Part shown: positions 18,204 through 26,851 of the stretch, one piece after another
How positions within the stretch are numbered: position 1 is the first letter of the stretch
Layout: each line of letters begins with the position of its first letter
Origin: Saprospiraceae bacterium
GTDB taxonomy: Bacteria; Bacteroidota; Bacteroidia; Chitinophagales; Saprospiraceae
Assembly: GCA_016719615.1 (NCBI GenBank)
Contig: JADJYQ010000001.1
Location: forward strand, 1,090,501-1,154,500
Reading direction: 5' to 3'
Length of the DNA: 64,000 nucleotides
Program-made: the position numbers and the translations under genes
The notes under the pieces: model-generated
Databases searched by the model: none
Seen by the model: only the letters and a program-made list of their open reading frames with translations
What the model was told of the DNA's origin: nothing

Positions 18204-19184
18204 TCACTTTTTTCGCTCTAAAATCTGATGTATAAAATCAGAAAGTTGAATCCGGACACCATCACTTACATTCAATTGTTTTATCAATTCGAATGATTTG
18301 GATTTATAGTTCAGAAATCGCGCTTTTAATTTTTCGCGTATTGGAAATTTCAGCAAATATTTTTCTACGATTTTTATTCTCTTCAGTTCTTCTTTTTCTT
18401 GCTGGTAAGCGTCGAGAAATTCTGTTTTTTCAATCGAATCCATTTGTTCTGCTAATTCAAGAATCAATCCCGATTTTTTACCTCTTCGGATATCTCCGGC
18501 ATGTTGTTTACCAAAAGCAGGATTCTCAGAATAGTAGTCTAACCAGTCGTCTTCCAATTGAAATCCGATCCCGGCCTGGATTCCCAGTTCGTATAATGCA
18601 TCCGCCAAATCCGGGCGCTGGCTTATTAATGCGGCTAATTTAAAACTTGCTGCAAGCAGGACAGCTGTTTTAAGTCTGATCATTTCGAGGTACTCAGCCA
18701 TATTGACAATCGCCCGCATCTCAAATTCCATGTCCATGGCCTGTCCTTCACAAACTTCTTTAGCAGTTTGCAACAAAAGATCAGTGAGATGATTCGCGCC
18801 GCTGATCTCTTCCGAAGTTCTCACAAAACGAATGGAGTCAATCAACATGACATCCCCGGATAATATCGCTGCATTCAATCCGAATTTTTTATGAACGCTT
18901 GCTTGCGATCTCCTGAAATCAGATGCATCCATGATATCGTCATGCATCAAAGTGAAGTTATGAAAAAGTTCGATTCCATAAGCTGCGTTGAGCGCGGAGA
19001 CTTCATTTCCCTTTAGTAGTCTGCAAATGAGCAATAGTGCTACCGGTCGTATCTTTTTACCACCTAATGAAAGTATGTATTCAACGGGTTCATACAAACT
19101 TGAAGGACTCGTTTTTCCGGAAGATTCCTGAACAAATTTTTCAAACAATTTGAGGAACTCTTCCTCCGGACTTACATTTGCCAT
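18204..19184 (-). CDS. polyprenyl diphosphate synthase (probably GGPP synthase)
   Basis: 326 residues of the trans-prenyltransferase family. The first aspartate motif DDIMD is in LMHDDIMDASD, the second is DDWLD (LEDDWLDYY), and GGKKIRP lies near the N-terminus. The first motif is the plain DDxxD without the two-residue insertion of bacterial FPP synthases. A Phe sits five residues before it, as in shorter-chain geranylgeranyl synthases. That would fit carotenoid supply, and crtZ lies elsewhere in the window. Chain length is inference. Its ATG is one base away from that of the divergent amidohydrolase gene. Confidence 0.85.
   Translation of the reverse strand: MANVSPEEEFLKLFEKFVQESSGKTSPSSLYEPVEYILSLGGKKIRPVALLLICRLLKGNEVSALNAAYGIELFHNFTLMHDDIMDASDFRRSQASVHKKFGLNAAILSGDVMLIDSIRFVRTSEEISGANHLTDLLLQTAKEVCEGQAMDMEFEMRAIVNMAEYLEMIRLKTAVLLAASFKLAALISQRPDLADALYELGIQAGIGFQLEDDWLDYYSENPAFGKQHAGDIRRGKKSGLILELAEQMDSIEKTEFLDAYQQEKEELKRIKIVEKYLLKFPIREKLKARFLNYKSKSFELIKQLNVSDGVRIQLSDFIHQILERKK
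19149..19180 (+). promoter_or_regulatory. promoter of the amidohydrolase, inside the prenyl synthase gene
   Basis: TTTG at 19149-19152, 20 bases, then TACATTTG at 19173-19180. This is a near-ideal -33/-7 pair lying within the first codons of the opposite-strand gene and five bases before the ATG at 19186. Confidence 0.6.
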
Positions 19185-19185
19185 A

Positions 19186-20891
19186 ATGAAGGCAAAACTA
19201 AATCCATTCTTTTACCTGTTTAATATTTTCTTACTCTTGTCTGCATGTCAACAAGATAAAAAAGCCGATACGGTATGGTATGGTGGCCAGATTTACACGG
19301 CCGATACCCTGAATCAGTTGGTCGAGGCGCTTGCGATTTCCGGTGACCGGATTTCAGCCGTGGGTAGTCTCGCACAAATGAAGAGCTGGACAGGCCCTCA
19401 AACAAAAATGTTTGATTTAAAAGGAGCATTCGTTATGCCCGGGCTCATCGAAGGCCACGGACATTTTCTTGGATTGGGGCGAGCCTCAGTGAACTGAATC
19501 TCATGCAATCAACTTCCTGGTCGGAAATTGTAGCACAGACCAAGACAGCCATTGCCAAGGCTAATCCTGGTCAGTGGATAGAAGGCCGGGGCTGGCATCA
19601 GGAAAAATGGAAGGATGAAGCAGAAATTAAATTCAATGGATATCCTTATCACGATGCCCTCAGTGCAGTAAGTCCGGACAATCCTGTAATCCTCGTGCAT
19701 GCATCAGGGCATGCTCTGATGGCCAATCAACGCGCTATGGATCTTGCAGGCATTACCGTTGAGAGCATATCGCCACCAGGTGGCAGGATTGTGACCGATC
19801 TACATGGAAAAGAACCGGTGTCTTTGAAGAGAATGCCATGCAATTGATCCAACAGGCCTTTCATGAGGAAGAAAGTAAAAAAAGCAGAGAAGAGCGATTA
19901 GCTACCATAAGAAAACACGCATTGCTGGCATCACAAGCCTGTATACAGCAAGGTATCACCAGTTTTCAAGACGCCGGAAGTAGTATCGAAGAAATTCAAC
20001 TACTCAAAAGCCTCTGCGATTCTGCAATTCTTCAGACCAGAATGTGGGTCATGTTATATGAAGACCCTGACAAGATAGCAAGCCAAATAAGTCTTTTACC
20101 GGTTGCACATAATGCAGCAAAGAATTTTTGTGCTTTAGCCGTCAAAGCATATGTTGACGGTGCTTTGGGAAGTTACGGTGCCTGGATGCTCGATGATTAC
20201 GAAGACAAACCCGAGCACTTTGGTCAAAATACAATGTCGCTTGAAGACCTGGATAAAATTGCAGGTTTATGTATCGCAAGAGATTTGCAATTGTGCACAC
20301 ATGGTATAGGGGACCGTGCAAATCGCGAGATCCTAAATGTATTTGAGCAACATTTTTTAAAACATGGCCCATCGGATTATCGTTGGCGCATCGAACATGC
20401 CCAACATCTGGATCCGGACGACATCCCGCGATTTAAGCGATTAGGAGTCATAGCTTCCATGCAAGCGGTACATTGTACATCAGATGCGCCCTTTGTCGAA
20501 AAAGACTGGGGAGCAGAGGGCGCGCCTTGGAGCTTATGCCTGGAGATCACTCATCGATTCAGGAGCAAGTTTAGCCAACGGCACCGATTGTCCGGTAGAA
20601 TCCGTAAATCCTTTTGAGTGCATGTACGCAGCCATAACCCGAAAACGATTGGATAACGGACTCGAATTTTTTTCCGAACAAAAGATGACCCGAACGGAAG
20701 CCCTGCGTTCTTATACAATTTGGAATGCCTATGCAGCCAAAGAAGAACATTTAAAAGGCAGTCTTGAAGCCGGTAAATTAGCTGACTTTGTAATCCTGGA
20801 TCGGAACCTCTTGACTTGCACAGACGAAGAGCTTGCAAAAACAAAAGTATCAAAAGTGATTTTAGGCGGAAAAGAGATTATCATAAAATAA
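19186..20891 (+). pseudogene. YtcJ-like amidohydrolase lipoprotein, multiply frameshifted
   Basis: Four successive frames (to 19497, to 19847, to 20617, then to 20891) together make a full YtcJ/amidohydrolase_3 protein. It has a lipobox LLSAC (Cys21), GLIEGHGHF metal motif, ASGHALMAN, the lysine region AVKAYVDGALGS, HGIGDRANREIL, WRIEHAQHL, LANGTDCPVE and a C-terminal GSLEAGKLADFVIL. Breaks map to the G-run 19476-19479, to about 19815-19818, and to the A-run 20499-20503, probably with the G-run 20508-20511. All motifs are conserved, so decay is either very recent or due to sequence error. An intact enzyme would hydrolyse an amide-type substrate in the periplasm; the substrate is unknown. Confidence 0.8.
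19193..19200 (-). promoter_or_regulatory. -7 box of the prenyl synthase, inside the amidohydrolase gene
   Basis: On the minus strand this reads TAGTTTTG, matching TAnnTTTG, eight bases before the ATG ending at 19184. It lies within the first five codons of the plus-strand gene. Confidence 0.45.
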
Positions 20892-21010
20892 AAAACCCGC
20901 CATCCAGCATCTATAAAGTAAAGTCAAAATAATCAAATAAAAAGTAATTCAGTATTACAAAAACTAACAAATGTTAGCTTCAGCAATCATCCATCAACTA
21001 AAAACGCTCT

Positions 21011-21077
21011 GCGTAGTCTTCATCCCGCTTTATAAATGTATAATGGACTCCGTAGAATTTTTCAAAGCGGGATACGC
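21011..21077. repeat. inverted repeat, hairpin 1
   Basis: ATCCCGCTTT (21022-21031) pairs perfectly with AAAGCGGGAT (21064-21073). An outer pair, GCGTA (21011-21015) with TACGC (21073-21077), extends the stem across a bulge. Confidence 0.7.
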
Positions 21078-21094
21078 TGGGGTGATCGGAAAAC

Positions 21095-21111
21095 TCCGTT
21101 TTCCAAACGGA
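21095..21111. repeat. inverted repeat, hairpin 2
   Basis: TCCGTTT and AAACGGA form a perfect 7-base-pair stem around a TCC loop. Confidence 0.65.
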
Positions 21112-21174
21112 ACATAGATCTAAGATTTTTTGTTTTGTACTCGTGTTGCAATGGATGTATTACCATCCATCATC

Positions 21175-21223
21175 TCCCGACATCATCATGTTGTTGTTAA
21201 AAAGTAACATCTTCATGTCGGGA
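21175..21223. repeat. inverted repeat, hairpin 3
   Basis: TCCCGACAT and ATGTCGGGA form a perfect 9-base-pair outer stem. An inner ATGTT/AACAT pair lies within it. Confidence 0.7.
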
Positions 21224-21226
21224 CAT

Positions 21227-21256
21227 CCATAATCCATCATCCATTAGCCATTAGCC
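21227..21256. repeat. tandem heptamer CCATNAT/CCATTAG
   Basis: The four units CCATAAT, CCATCAT, CCATTAG and CCATTAG are followed by CC. The array runs over the stop codon of the minus-strand gene at 21244. The unit matches the heptamer at 15454-15480. Confidence 0.7.
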
Positions 21257-21798
21257 TGCCCTCTATTCAACCACCAACCCAACCAGGCACCAACCAATCC
21301 CCACAAAACAATTGTATCAACAAAATACATCATCGTATTGGTATCAAACCAAATGCTATTGGTGTAGGTAATCACCAGGTAACCTATGAACCCGATGCCC
21401 AGGGAACTCATCATGACCGTTTTAAAGCTCGTCTCCCGAAATTGCATCAACAGCCAGATCAGTAAAAATGCTGCAAAGAGATCAACGACGAAGCCTCGAA
21501 ACATATTCATTCCCATGCTGAAATCAGCTACTTTATGATATTTGACCATTGCCCAGGGTTTACCCATATTTGCTTTCATTGCCGCCTCATGTTGTTCATG
21601 GCTTGCATCCATAGGCAAAGTAGGCATATAATAATTCCCATCTTCTGTCAGATTTGCATTTAAGGCATTTAGGATAGCATCCTGATTAGGACTGTATTTA
21701 AATTCATCCGCATGCAGATTGAGCAAGCCCCAGGTACAGAATTGCCAGATGAAAATAATGATTCCGGTAACGGTAATAGTGATCAGTTGATTTTTCAT
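21244..21798 (-). CDS. hypothetical membrane protein with periplasmic loop
   Basis: 184 residues. One N-terminal membrane segment (about 6-28) is followed by a polar loop of about 75 residues containing MPTLPMDASHEQHEA, then three more membrane segments (about 102-118, 126-145 and 155-178). Similar uncharacterised proteins occur in Bacteroidota, but I cannot name a family. Its last codons and stop lie in the CCATTAG heptamer repeat. Confidence 0.65.
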   Translation of the reverse strand: MKNQLITITVTGIIIFIWQFCTWGLLNLHADEFKYSPNQDAILNALNANLTEDGNYYMPTLPMDASHEQHEAAMKANMGKPWAMVKYHKVADFSMGMNMFRGFVVDLFAAFLLIWLLMQFRETSFKTVMMSSLGIGFIGYLVITYTNSIWFDTNTMMYFVDTIVLWGLVGAWLGWWLNRGQANG

Positions 21799-22027
21799 AT
21801 AATTTTTGTTTTGTTTTGAACTACTAAAGTAGGCAATTTTTTAAATTTGCAAATAGGATGAGCGGTATTGGGAAAAATTAATTTGAGAGAACGGATGAAG
21901 AAATGCTATTTTTAAGATGTAATAAAGCTAACTTATGGTAAAAAGTGTTCATTTTCAAAGGGCGAATATTACCAACCAAATAACCGAAATGCTTTAAAAA
22001 GCCTTCAAAGTGAGCTAACATAATGAT

Positions 22028-22801
22028 ATGATGATACGATATGCCTATAGAAGAAAATTGTATTTCATTGTGATCTTGTTTTTGTCTAGGCTCAGTATTG
22101 CACAAGAAGTAGACCCCGCCACCATTTTAGACTTATTAAACATGAAATATTATAATTTGAAAAATTACAGCTATAATTTGAATGTTAGTTTTCAATCTAT
22201 AACAAAATCTTCAGGCAAATCCTACAGCTCTTCTGTATATACAAGGAAGAGATCAAACCTTGATTCCATTCGCGATTTTATAGTGGTGAAAAATAATCAG
22301 TTGGCCTGCCTTTCTCTAAATAAACATTTAACGCAAATTGATGCAGTCAATGAAAAAATGTACTCTAAAAAAATAGTACCTCCTTATGCCGATTTAACCA
22401 AAGGTCTTATGACGAGATTATTATATTGTCCATTTGTCTATCGGAAAAATATATTCACCTTGGACCAATGGGTGGTCAAACAAAAAAAAGAGGGAAATGC
22501 CGAAAGTATCTTGGAATGTACACGATTTGTGAATACCGGATTTACGAATGATGAGCAAAGTAAAGAAAACGCAGAGCAGAAGGTGATCATTGAATGGAGT
22601 AAAACGGATACATTAATAAGGGCCATTTACGATACCATTTATTTTAAACCAAATCCACAAATTTGGGTTTATAAATTTTCTGATTATGAAATGATTTCAC
22701 AGGAAGTATTCGATTCTATTTATTTAAGTCATATGACTAAGACAAGCGGATTTAAAAGAGATAATGCAGTTGTAAAGTCTGTTGAAATTAACATGAAATA
22801 G
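22028..22801 (+). CDS. secreted protein of unknown function
   Basis: 257 residues with a signal peptide (basic start, hydrophobic YFIVILFLSRLSIA, cleavage near AQ). The mature part starts with a helix (ILDLLNMKYYNLKNYSYNL) and long beta strands. This pattern recalls outer-membrane lipoprotein carrier-like (LolA/DUF2092) folds, but no diagnostic motif is seen. It is monocistronic. Confidence 0.6.
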   Translation: MMIRYAYRRKLYFIVILFLSRLSIAQEVDPATILDLLNMKYYNLKNYSYNLNVSFQSITKSSGKSYSSSVYTRKRSNLDSIRDFIVVKNNQLACLSLNKHLTQIDAVNEKMYSKKIVPPYADLTKGLMTRLLYCPFVYRKNIFTLDQWVVKQKKEGNAESILECTRFVNTGFTNDEQSKENAEQKVIIEWSKTDTLIRAIYDTIYFKPNPQIWVYKFSDYEMISQEVFDSIYLSHMTKTSGFKRDNAVVKSVEINMK

Positions 22802-22943
22802 TCCCGATTGAATTGAGCAGGTTCTCTTTATTGCTTAATAAACATATAACGATAAATTATAATATTAGTTTTAATACATTAGCGAACACAACTTTATGTC
22901 TAACAATTGGGGAGTATTACAGAGTTTAGAAACTGGAAATTTA

Positions 22944-25322
22944 TCAATAATTCAATTCGCTTAAATTTTTAAAGGGTTCCCCCGATTGTTTATAATACAA
23001 CCTCGCCTTCAACGAAGACAACAAAGTCAATCCGCCTTCCTTGTCCGTAATCTTTACTTCCAATACAACTTTCGAAAGCAGGGCTTCCGGGATTTTAATC
23101 GGCACATGAAATTGTACTGTAGTGGATCCGGATTTATGTACTTCAAAAGTTTGTAATATTTTTCCGGTAGATTTGTCTTTGAGATTCAAAATACAATTGG
23201 GTGCAAAATTGAAAAAATTCCAGCTACTTACTGTTACATCCAAATAATATAAATGCTCTTCACAAGGGATATTATTAAAAATTACGATTCCATCTTCCGA
23301 TAAACTCATCTGTTCGTTTCTTTGGAAAAGGGCTATTTCTTTGTATTGAAAAAAATCGTCGTAGATCTTTACCGGCAATAAATATTCATCTTCGGTGGCA
23401 ACAACGCTGGCCGCCTGATAACATTTGAGTTTATGATAAATGTTTTGGAAACTTTTGTTGTTGTAATATTCGTGTAATTCAAAATTTTCATCAACCTTAA
23501 ACATGCGGTTGCTTTCGGAGATAAATAATCCATGGTAGAAAAAATCTTCTATTCGCCGGTTATCTGTCATCAGCGGGATTACTTTCGCTTGGTTAAATGT
23601 TTTTTCAAATTTCAATCCTTCACCAAGTGCTGTGCTGAATACAGGCACTCGCAAATCATATTCAGATCTTAAATAAGGCATTAGGGTTTGGTATAAGTCC
23701 AGATGACTGCATACTTCGTGGAACCTTTCAGTTTCTTTTAATAGCGGAGAATATATGATCAGCGGTACATGGTACTTCTTTAAAGGATTGTTTACCGGAA
23801 TTTCGGTTATAGGATGATCTCCTGTGACTATAAACAAGGTATTGCAATAATCTTCTCGCTTTGAATAGTTATCGAACAAATGTTTCAAAGCATCATCTAC
23901 GTTGAGCAATGAAGTGTAATACTTGGAATACTGCTGGTAATGTTGTTTCGTTTGTGGATCGCTGATTTTAGAAGTGATCTGTCGGTATTTTTTTCGGTAA
24001 TGGTTTTCGTCGTTCACTGCAAAAGGTGCGTGTGAAGTTCCTGTAAAAAACACATCATATCGGGAATTATTGGACGGTTCCGGAGTGCTTAAAAAATATT
24101 GATTGAACAAATCAAAATCATTATAACCCCAAAAAAATTTTTCTTTCCCCACGAAGACTTTGGTAAATTTGGAGGAGAAATCTTCCTTGTCGATAATCTC
24201 ATCAATATTATTAAATTGATAAAAGGGCTCTTTTCCGTGAAACCATGCCCCCTGTCCGTAAAAAAAACGACTGCGGTAATGGTTTTCTTTTAATACGTTG
24301 ACCAATGAAAAATGATAAGGATATTTATCCATTAAAGCAAAGCCGTTGTTGCCAAAAGGCAGAGAGCCATTCAGCGAAGGTGTAGCACCAAACGAACGTT
24401 CTGAATTGCTCAGACAGCGGTCCCAATAAAGACTTTTCCGCGATAAACTATCCATAAATGGCATGAGCAGTCCTCCCTTCATGGGATGAATAAAATCGTC
24501 TGCAAGGCCTTCAACGATGATGAGGACAATATGGGGTGGGGATTCGAATTTATCCAGTTGTTTCGATAGTCGATCTTCGCCGGTAATCAAATGGAGAAAG
24601 GGAAATTTGGGGTCTGTATAATTGGGGCCTGGAAATTCTGTTTGAAAGCGTTTGGCATATTTTTTTAATCCGCTGTCGGTGAGCATGAGGTACAGTTCCT
24701 TGAGGGAATTTACATATAAAAACGTCGATTTATTGACTACCAGATTACCTGCAACGGGTAGTTTTAAACTATGGAAGACAGGCATTATGGTCAATGAGAT
24801 CGCTATAAATAGTAGTAAGAGTACCTTATTCAGTTTTGCCGGAAGTGTGCATTTATAAAGCCATATGGCCATTATAAAATAAATTAACATGACAACGCTG
24901 TATTTGATCATGGCCGGTAACAAGATATGTGAATCTGCGGTGCTTACTGAAAAGACCATTTCTTCAGCTTTGTGCTTAAAGACAAAAACATCTAGTGGCC
25001 GCTGTTGATAGAAAAAGTATTCGGAGATCGTGATATGCATGAAAACAAAAAAGCCAATCAGATACCAGCCATATTTAATTCCAAATCCTGGAAATCGTTT
25101 AATGAGTATTTGGTGGAGTGGAAAGACGAGACAAAGCACGAGCCCTGCCTGAAAAATGTCGATGAGCCAACCCAATAATTCGGAACTATAAAGTTGGGGC
25201 GGATTAAATCTCATCAATAAATGTAAGGTTTCGGCAATGCGCAATATGGCAGTCATTATGATGGCGCCTAAAAAGTAGCTGAAATAGGTATTCCCAATAA
25301 ATCGTATCAGCCGATCTAGCAT
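22944..25322 (-). CDS. LTA-synthase/MdoB-like sulfatase-fold membrane enzyme
   Basis: 792 residues. Five membrane helices occupy roughly 1-190. An extracytoplasmic alkaline-phosphatase-fold domain follows: metal-site Glu in VLIIVEGLADDF, nucleophile region SFGATPSLNGSLPFG, FTGTSHAPF, and the Asp-His pair in FIVTGDHP. A C-terminal beta domain of about 120 residues is unusual for the family. LtaS/MdoB/OpgB enzymes transfer phosphoglycerol or related headgroups from membrane phospholipid onto surface polymers. The acceptor in this Gram-negative cell is unknown. It overlaps the upstream GNAT gene by seven bases, so the two form an operon. Confidence 0.8.
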   Translation of the reverse strand: MLDRLIRFIGNTYFSYFLGAIIMTAILRIAETLHLLMRFNPPQLYSSELLGWLIDIFQAGLVLCLVFPLHQILIKRFPGFGIKYGWYLIGFFVFMHITISEYFFYQQRPLDVFVFKHKAEEMVFSVSTADSHILLPAMIKYSVVMLIYFIMAIWLYKCTLPAKLNKVLLLLFIAISLTIMPVFHSLKLPVAGNLVVNKSTFLYVNSLKELYLMLTDSGLKKYAKRFQTEFPGPNYTDPKFPFLHLITGEDRLSKQLDKFESPPHIVLIIVEGLADDFIHPMKGGLLMPFMDSLSRKSLYWDRCLSNSERSFGATPSLNGSLPFGNNGFALMDKYPYHFSLVNVLKENHYRSRFFYGQGAWFHGKEPFYQFNNIDEIIDKEDFSSKFTKVFVGKEKFFWGYNDFDLFNQYFLSTPEPSNNSRYDVFFTGTSHAPFAVNDENHYRKKYRQITSKISDPQTKQHYQQYSKYYTSLLNVDDALKHLFDNYSKREDYCNTLFIVTGDHPITEIPVNNPLKKYHVPLIIYSPLLKETERFHEVCSHLDLYQTLMPYLRSEYDLRVPVFSTALGEGLKFEKTFNQAKVIPLMTDNRRIEDFFYHGLFISESNRMFKVDENFELHEYYNNKSFQNIYHKLKCYQAASVVATEDEYLLPVKIYDDFFQYKEIALFQRNEQMSLSEDGIVIFNNIPCEEHLYYLDVTVSSWNFFNFAPNCILNLKDKSTGKILQTFEVHKSGSTTVQFHVPIKIPEALLSKVVLEVKITDKEGGLTLLSSLKARLYYKQSGEPFKNLSELNY

Positions 25323-25783
25323 TGATCATCTAATTGAATAACCCCGTTTTCCCAACCAGCTATCATTTTGGCCCCGTATTTTTTATAAAATGACTTGGCA
25401 GGTTCATTCCAGTCCAATACCTGCCATTTGACTTTGCGTGCAGATTGCGCAATGGCGGTTTCCAGAAAAGCATCAAATAAGAGCTTTCCGAATCCAAACC
25501 TGCGAAAAGGCTCCCGAACGATAAAATCCTCCAAATACAAAGTTTTTCCACCCCAGGTTGAAAAATAAGGAAAGAACAAGGCCATACCCACGATTCCGGT
25601 ATTGGGCAATTCGACGACGATTGCCTGAAACAGACCGGATTGAAGACCGTTTCTGTATTCTTCTGGTCCGGTACGTACCTCCTCCGGGGCTTTTTCATAG
25701 ACTGCCAATTCCATGACCAGTTCTAATAACTTAGGGGCATCTTCCGGCACTGCAAGCCTTAATACTGCATTATTAACTTCCAT
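25316..25783 (-). CDS. GNAT N-acetyltransferase, SSAT-like
   Basis: 155 residues resembling the diamine/spermidine acetyltransferase-like branch. VPEDAPKLLELVMELA opens the protein, and LYLEDFIVREPFRRFGFGK holds the acetyl-CoA loop (R-R-F-G-F-G). A catalytic Tyr/Asn context is seen at DWNEPAKSFYKKYGAK. It acetylates an amine, perhaps a polyamine, in the cytoplasm. It heads a two-gene minus-strand operon with the LTA-synthase-like gene (seven-base overlap). Confidence 0.85.
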   Translation of the reverse strand: MEVNNAVLRLAVPEDAPKLLELVMELAVYEKAPEEVRTGPEEYRNGLQSGLFQAIVVELPNTGIVGMALFFPYFSTWGGKTLYLEDFIVREPFRRFGFGKLLFDAFLETAIAQSARKVKWQVLDWNEPAKSFYKKYGAKMIAGWENGVIQLDDQC

Positions 25784-25851
25784 TTCAACAATTTAATAGT
25801 CCAGGGCCTGTTAACGACATGCAAAATAATGGAATAAATTTGAACATCGGC

Positions 25852-25882
25852 TTGGCTGATAAGCTAAAGAATACTATTTTTG
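25852..25882 (+). promoter_or_regulatory. promoter of the ribosomal superoperon
   Basis: TTG at 25852-25854 and TATTTTTG at 25875-25882 are separated by 20 bases, a good Bacteroidota -33/-7 pair. The leader before rpsL would be about 78 bases. Confidence 0.6.
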
Positions 25883-25965
25883 CGTCTCTTTATGGGATAG
25901 GTGTGCCATAAGGTACTGAAAATGTGCATTATATAAAAATTAGATAAAAACAGATAAACCAAAAT

Positions 25966-26340
25966 ATGCCTACTATTAATCAGTTGATCCGAAAAGGCCG
26001 GGAAAAAGTGGAGTACAAGAGTAAATCCAGAGCTCTCCAGTCAAATCCTCAAAAACGAGGTGTTTGCACCAGAGTTTATACCACAACTCCCAAAAAACCG
26101 AATTCGGCTTTGCGTAAAGTAGCTAAAGTAAGGTTGACAAATGGTATAGAGGTCATCTGTTATATCCCGGGTGAAGGCCACAACCTTCAAGAACACTCTA
26201 TCGTCCTCGTACGTGGAGGTAGGGTAAAAGATCTTCCCGGTGTGCGTTATACTATTGTAAGAGGTGCTTTGGATACAGCTGGTGTGAATAACCGCAAAAA
26301 GAGTCGATCTAAGTACGGAAGTAAAAGACCAAAGAAATAA
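25966..26340 (+). CDS. rpsL: 30S ribosomal protein S12
   Basis: 124 residues, standard length. TPKKPNSALRKVAKV and GGRVKDLPGVRY, the decoding-site loops, are intact. S12 sits at the 30S decoding centre. Lys in TPKKPNS is the streptomycin-sensitive form. It is the first gene of the operon, followed by rpsG after 28 bases. Confidence 0.97.
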   Translation: MPTINQLIRKGREKVEYKSKSRALQSNPQKRGVCTRVYTTTPKKPNSALRKVAKVRLTNGIEVICYIPGEGHNLQEHSIVLVRGGRVKDLPGVRYTIVRGALDTAGVNNRKKSRSKYGSKRPKK

Positions 26341-26368
26341 TAATTAGGATTAAAGATTACAATCGTCC

Positions 26369-26836
26369 ATGAGAAAACATAAACCAAAGAAGCGAATAAT
26401 GGAACCAGACCCCAGGTTTGGTGATACACTGGTTACTCAGTTTGTGAATAATATGATATGGGAAGGCAAGAAAAGTACGGCCTATAGCATCTTTTACCAG
26501 GCAATGGATCAGGTTGAAACAAAGCTGAGCGAAAATCCACATGAAGTTTGGCAGCGCGCTTTAACGAATGTGATGCCACATATCGAGGTTAAACCGAAGC
26601 GAATCGGAGGTGCTACTTTCCAAATTCCACAGGAAATGAGGCCAGCTCGTAAAACAGCAACAGCTATTAAATGGCTAATCAAATATTCAAGATTGCGCGC
26701 AGGAAAGGGGATGGCTGATAAATTAGCGAATGAAATAATTTCTGCCAGCAAAAATGAAGGTGCTGCAGTTAAAAAGAGAGAAGATACACATAAAATGGCA
26801 GAAGCCAACAGAGCTTTCGCACATTTCAAATCTTAA
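26369..26836 (+). CDS. rpsG: 30S ribosomal protein S7
   Basis: 155 residues. S7 nucleates assembly of the 30S head on the 3' domain of 16S rRNA. It starts MRKHKPKKRIMEPDPRF and contains the conserved GGATFQIPQEMRP and KRED-H-MAEANRAFAHF. It lies 15 bases before fusA. Confidence 0.97.
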   Translation: MRKHKPKKRIMEPDPRFGDTLVTQFVNNMIWEGKKSTAYSIFYQAMDQVETKLSENPHEVWQRALTNVMPHIEVKPKRIGGATFQIPQEMRPARKTATAIKWLIKYSRLRAGKGMADKLANEIISASKNEGAAVKKREDTHKMAEANRAFAHFKS

Positions 26837-26851
26837 TAATAAGGATATAGG

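Larger units (their letters stand above)
20892..21243. other. 352-base spacer rich in inverted repeats
   Basis: No gene is visible. The stretch contains three perfect or near-perfect hairpins (listed separately) and scattered CCATC/CCATNAT heptamers. It separates the amidohydrolase end from the convergent end of the 21244 gene. It could be a structured RNA, a REP/MITE-like element or a bidirectional terminator region. Confidence 0.6.
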
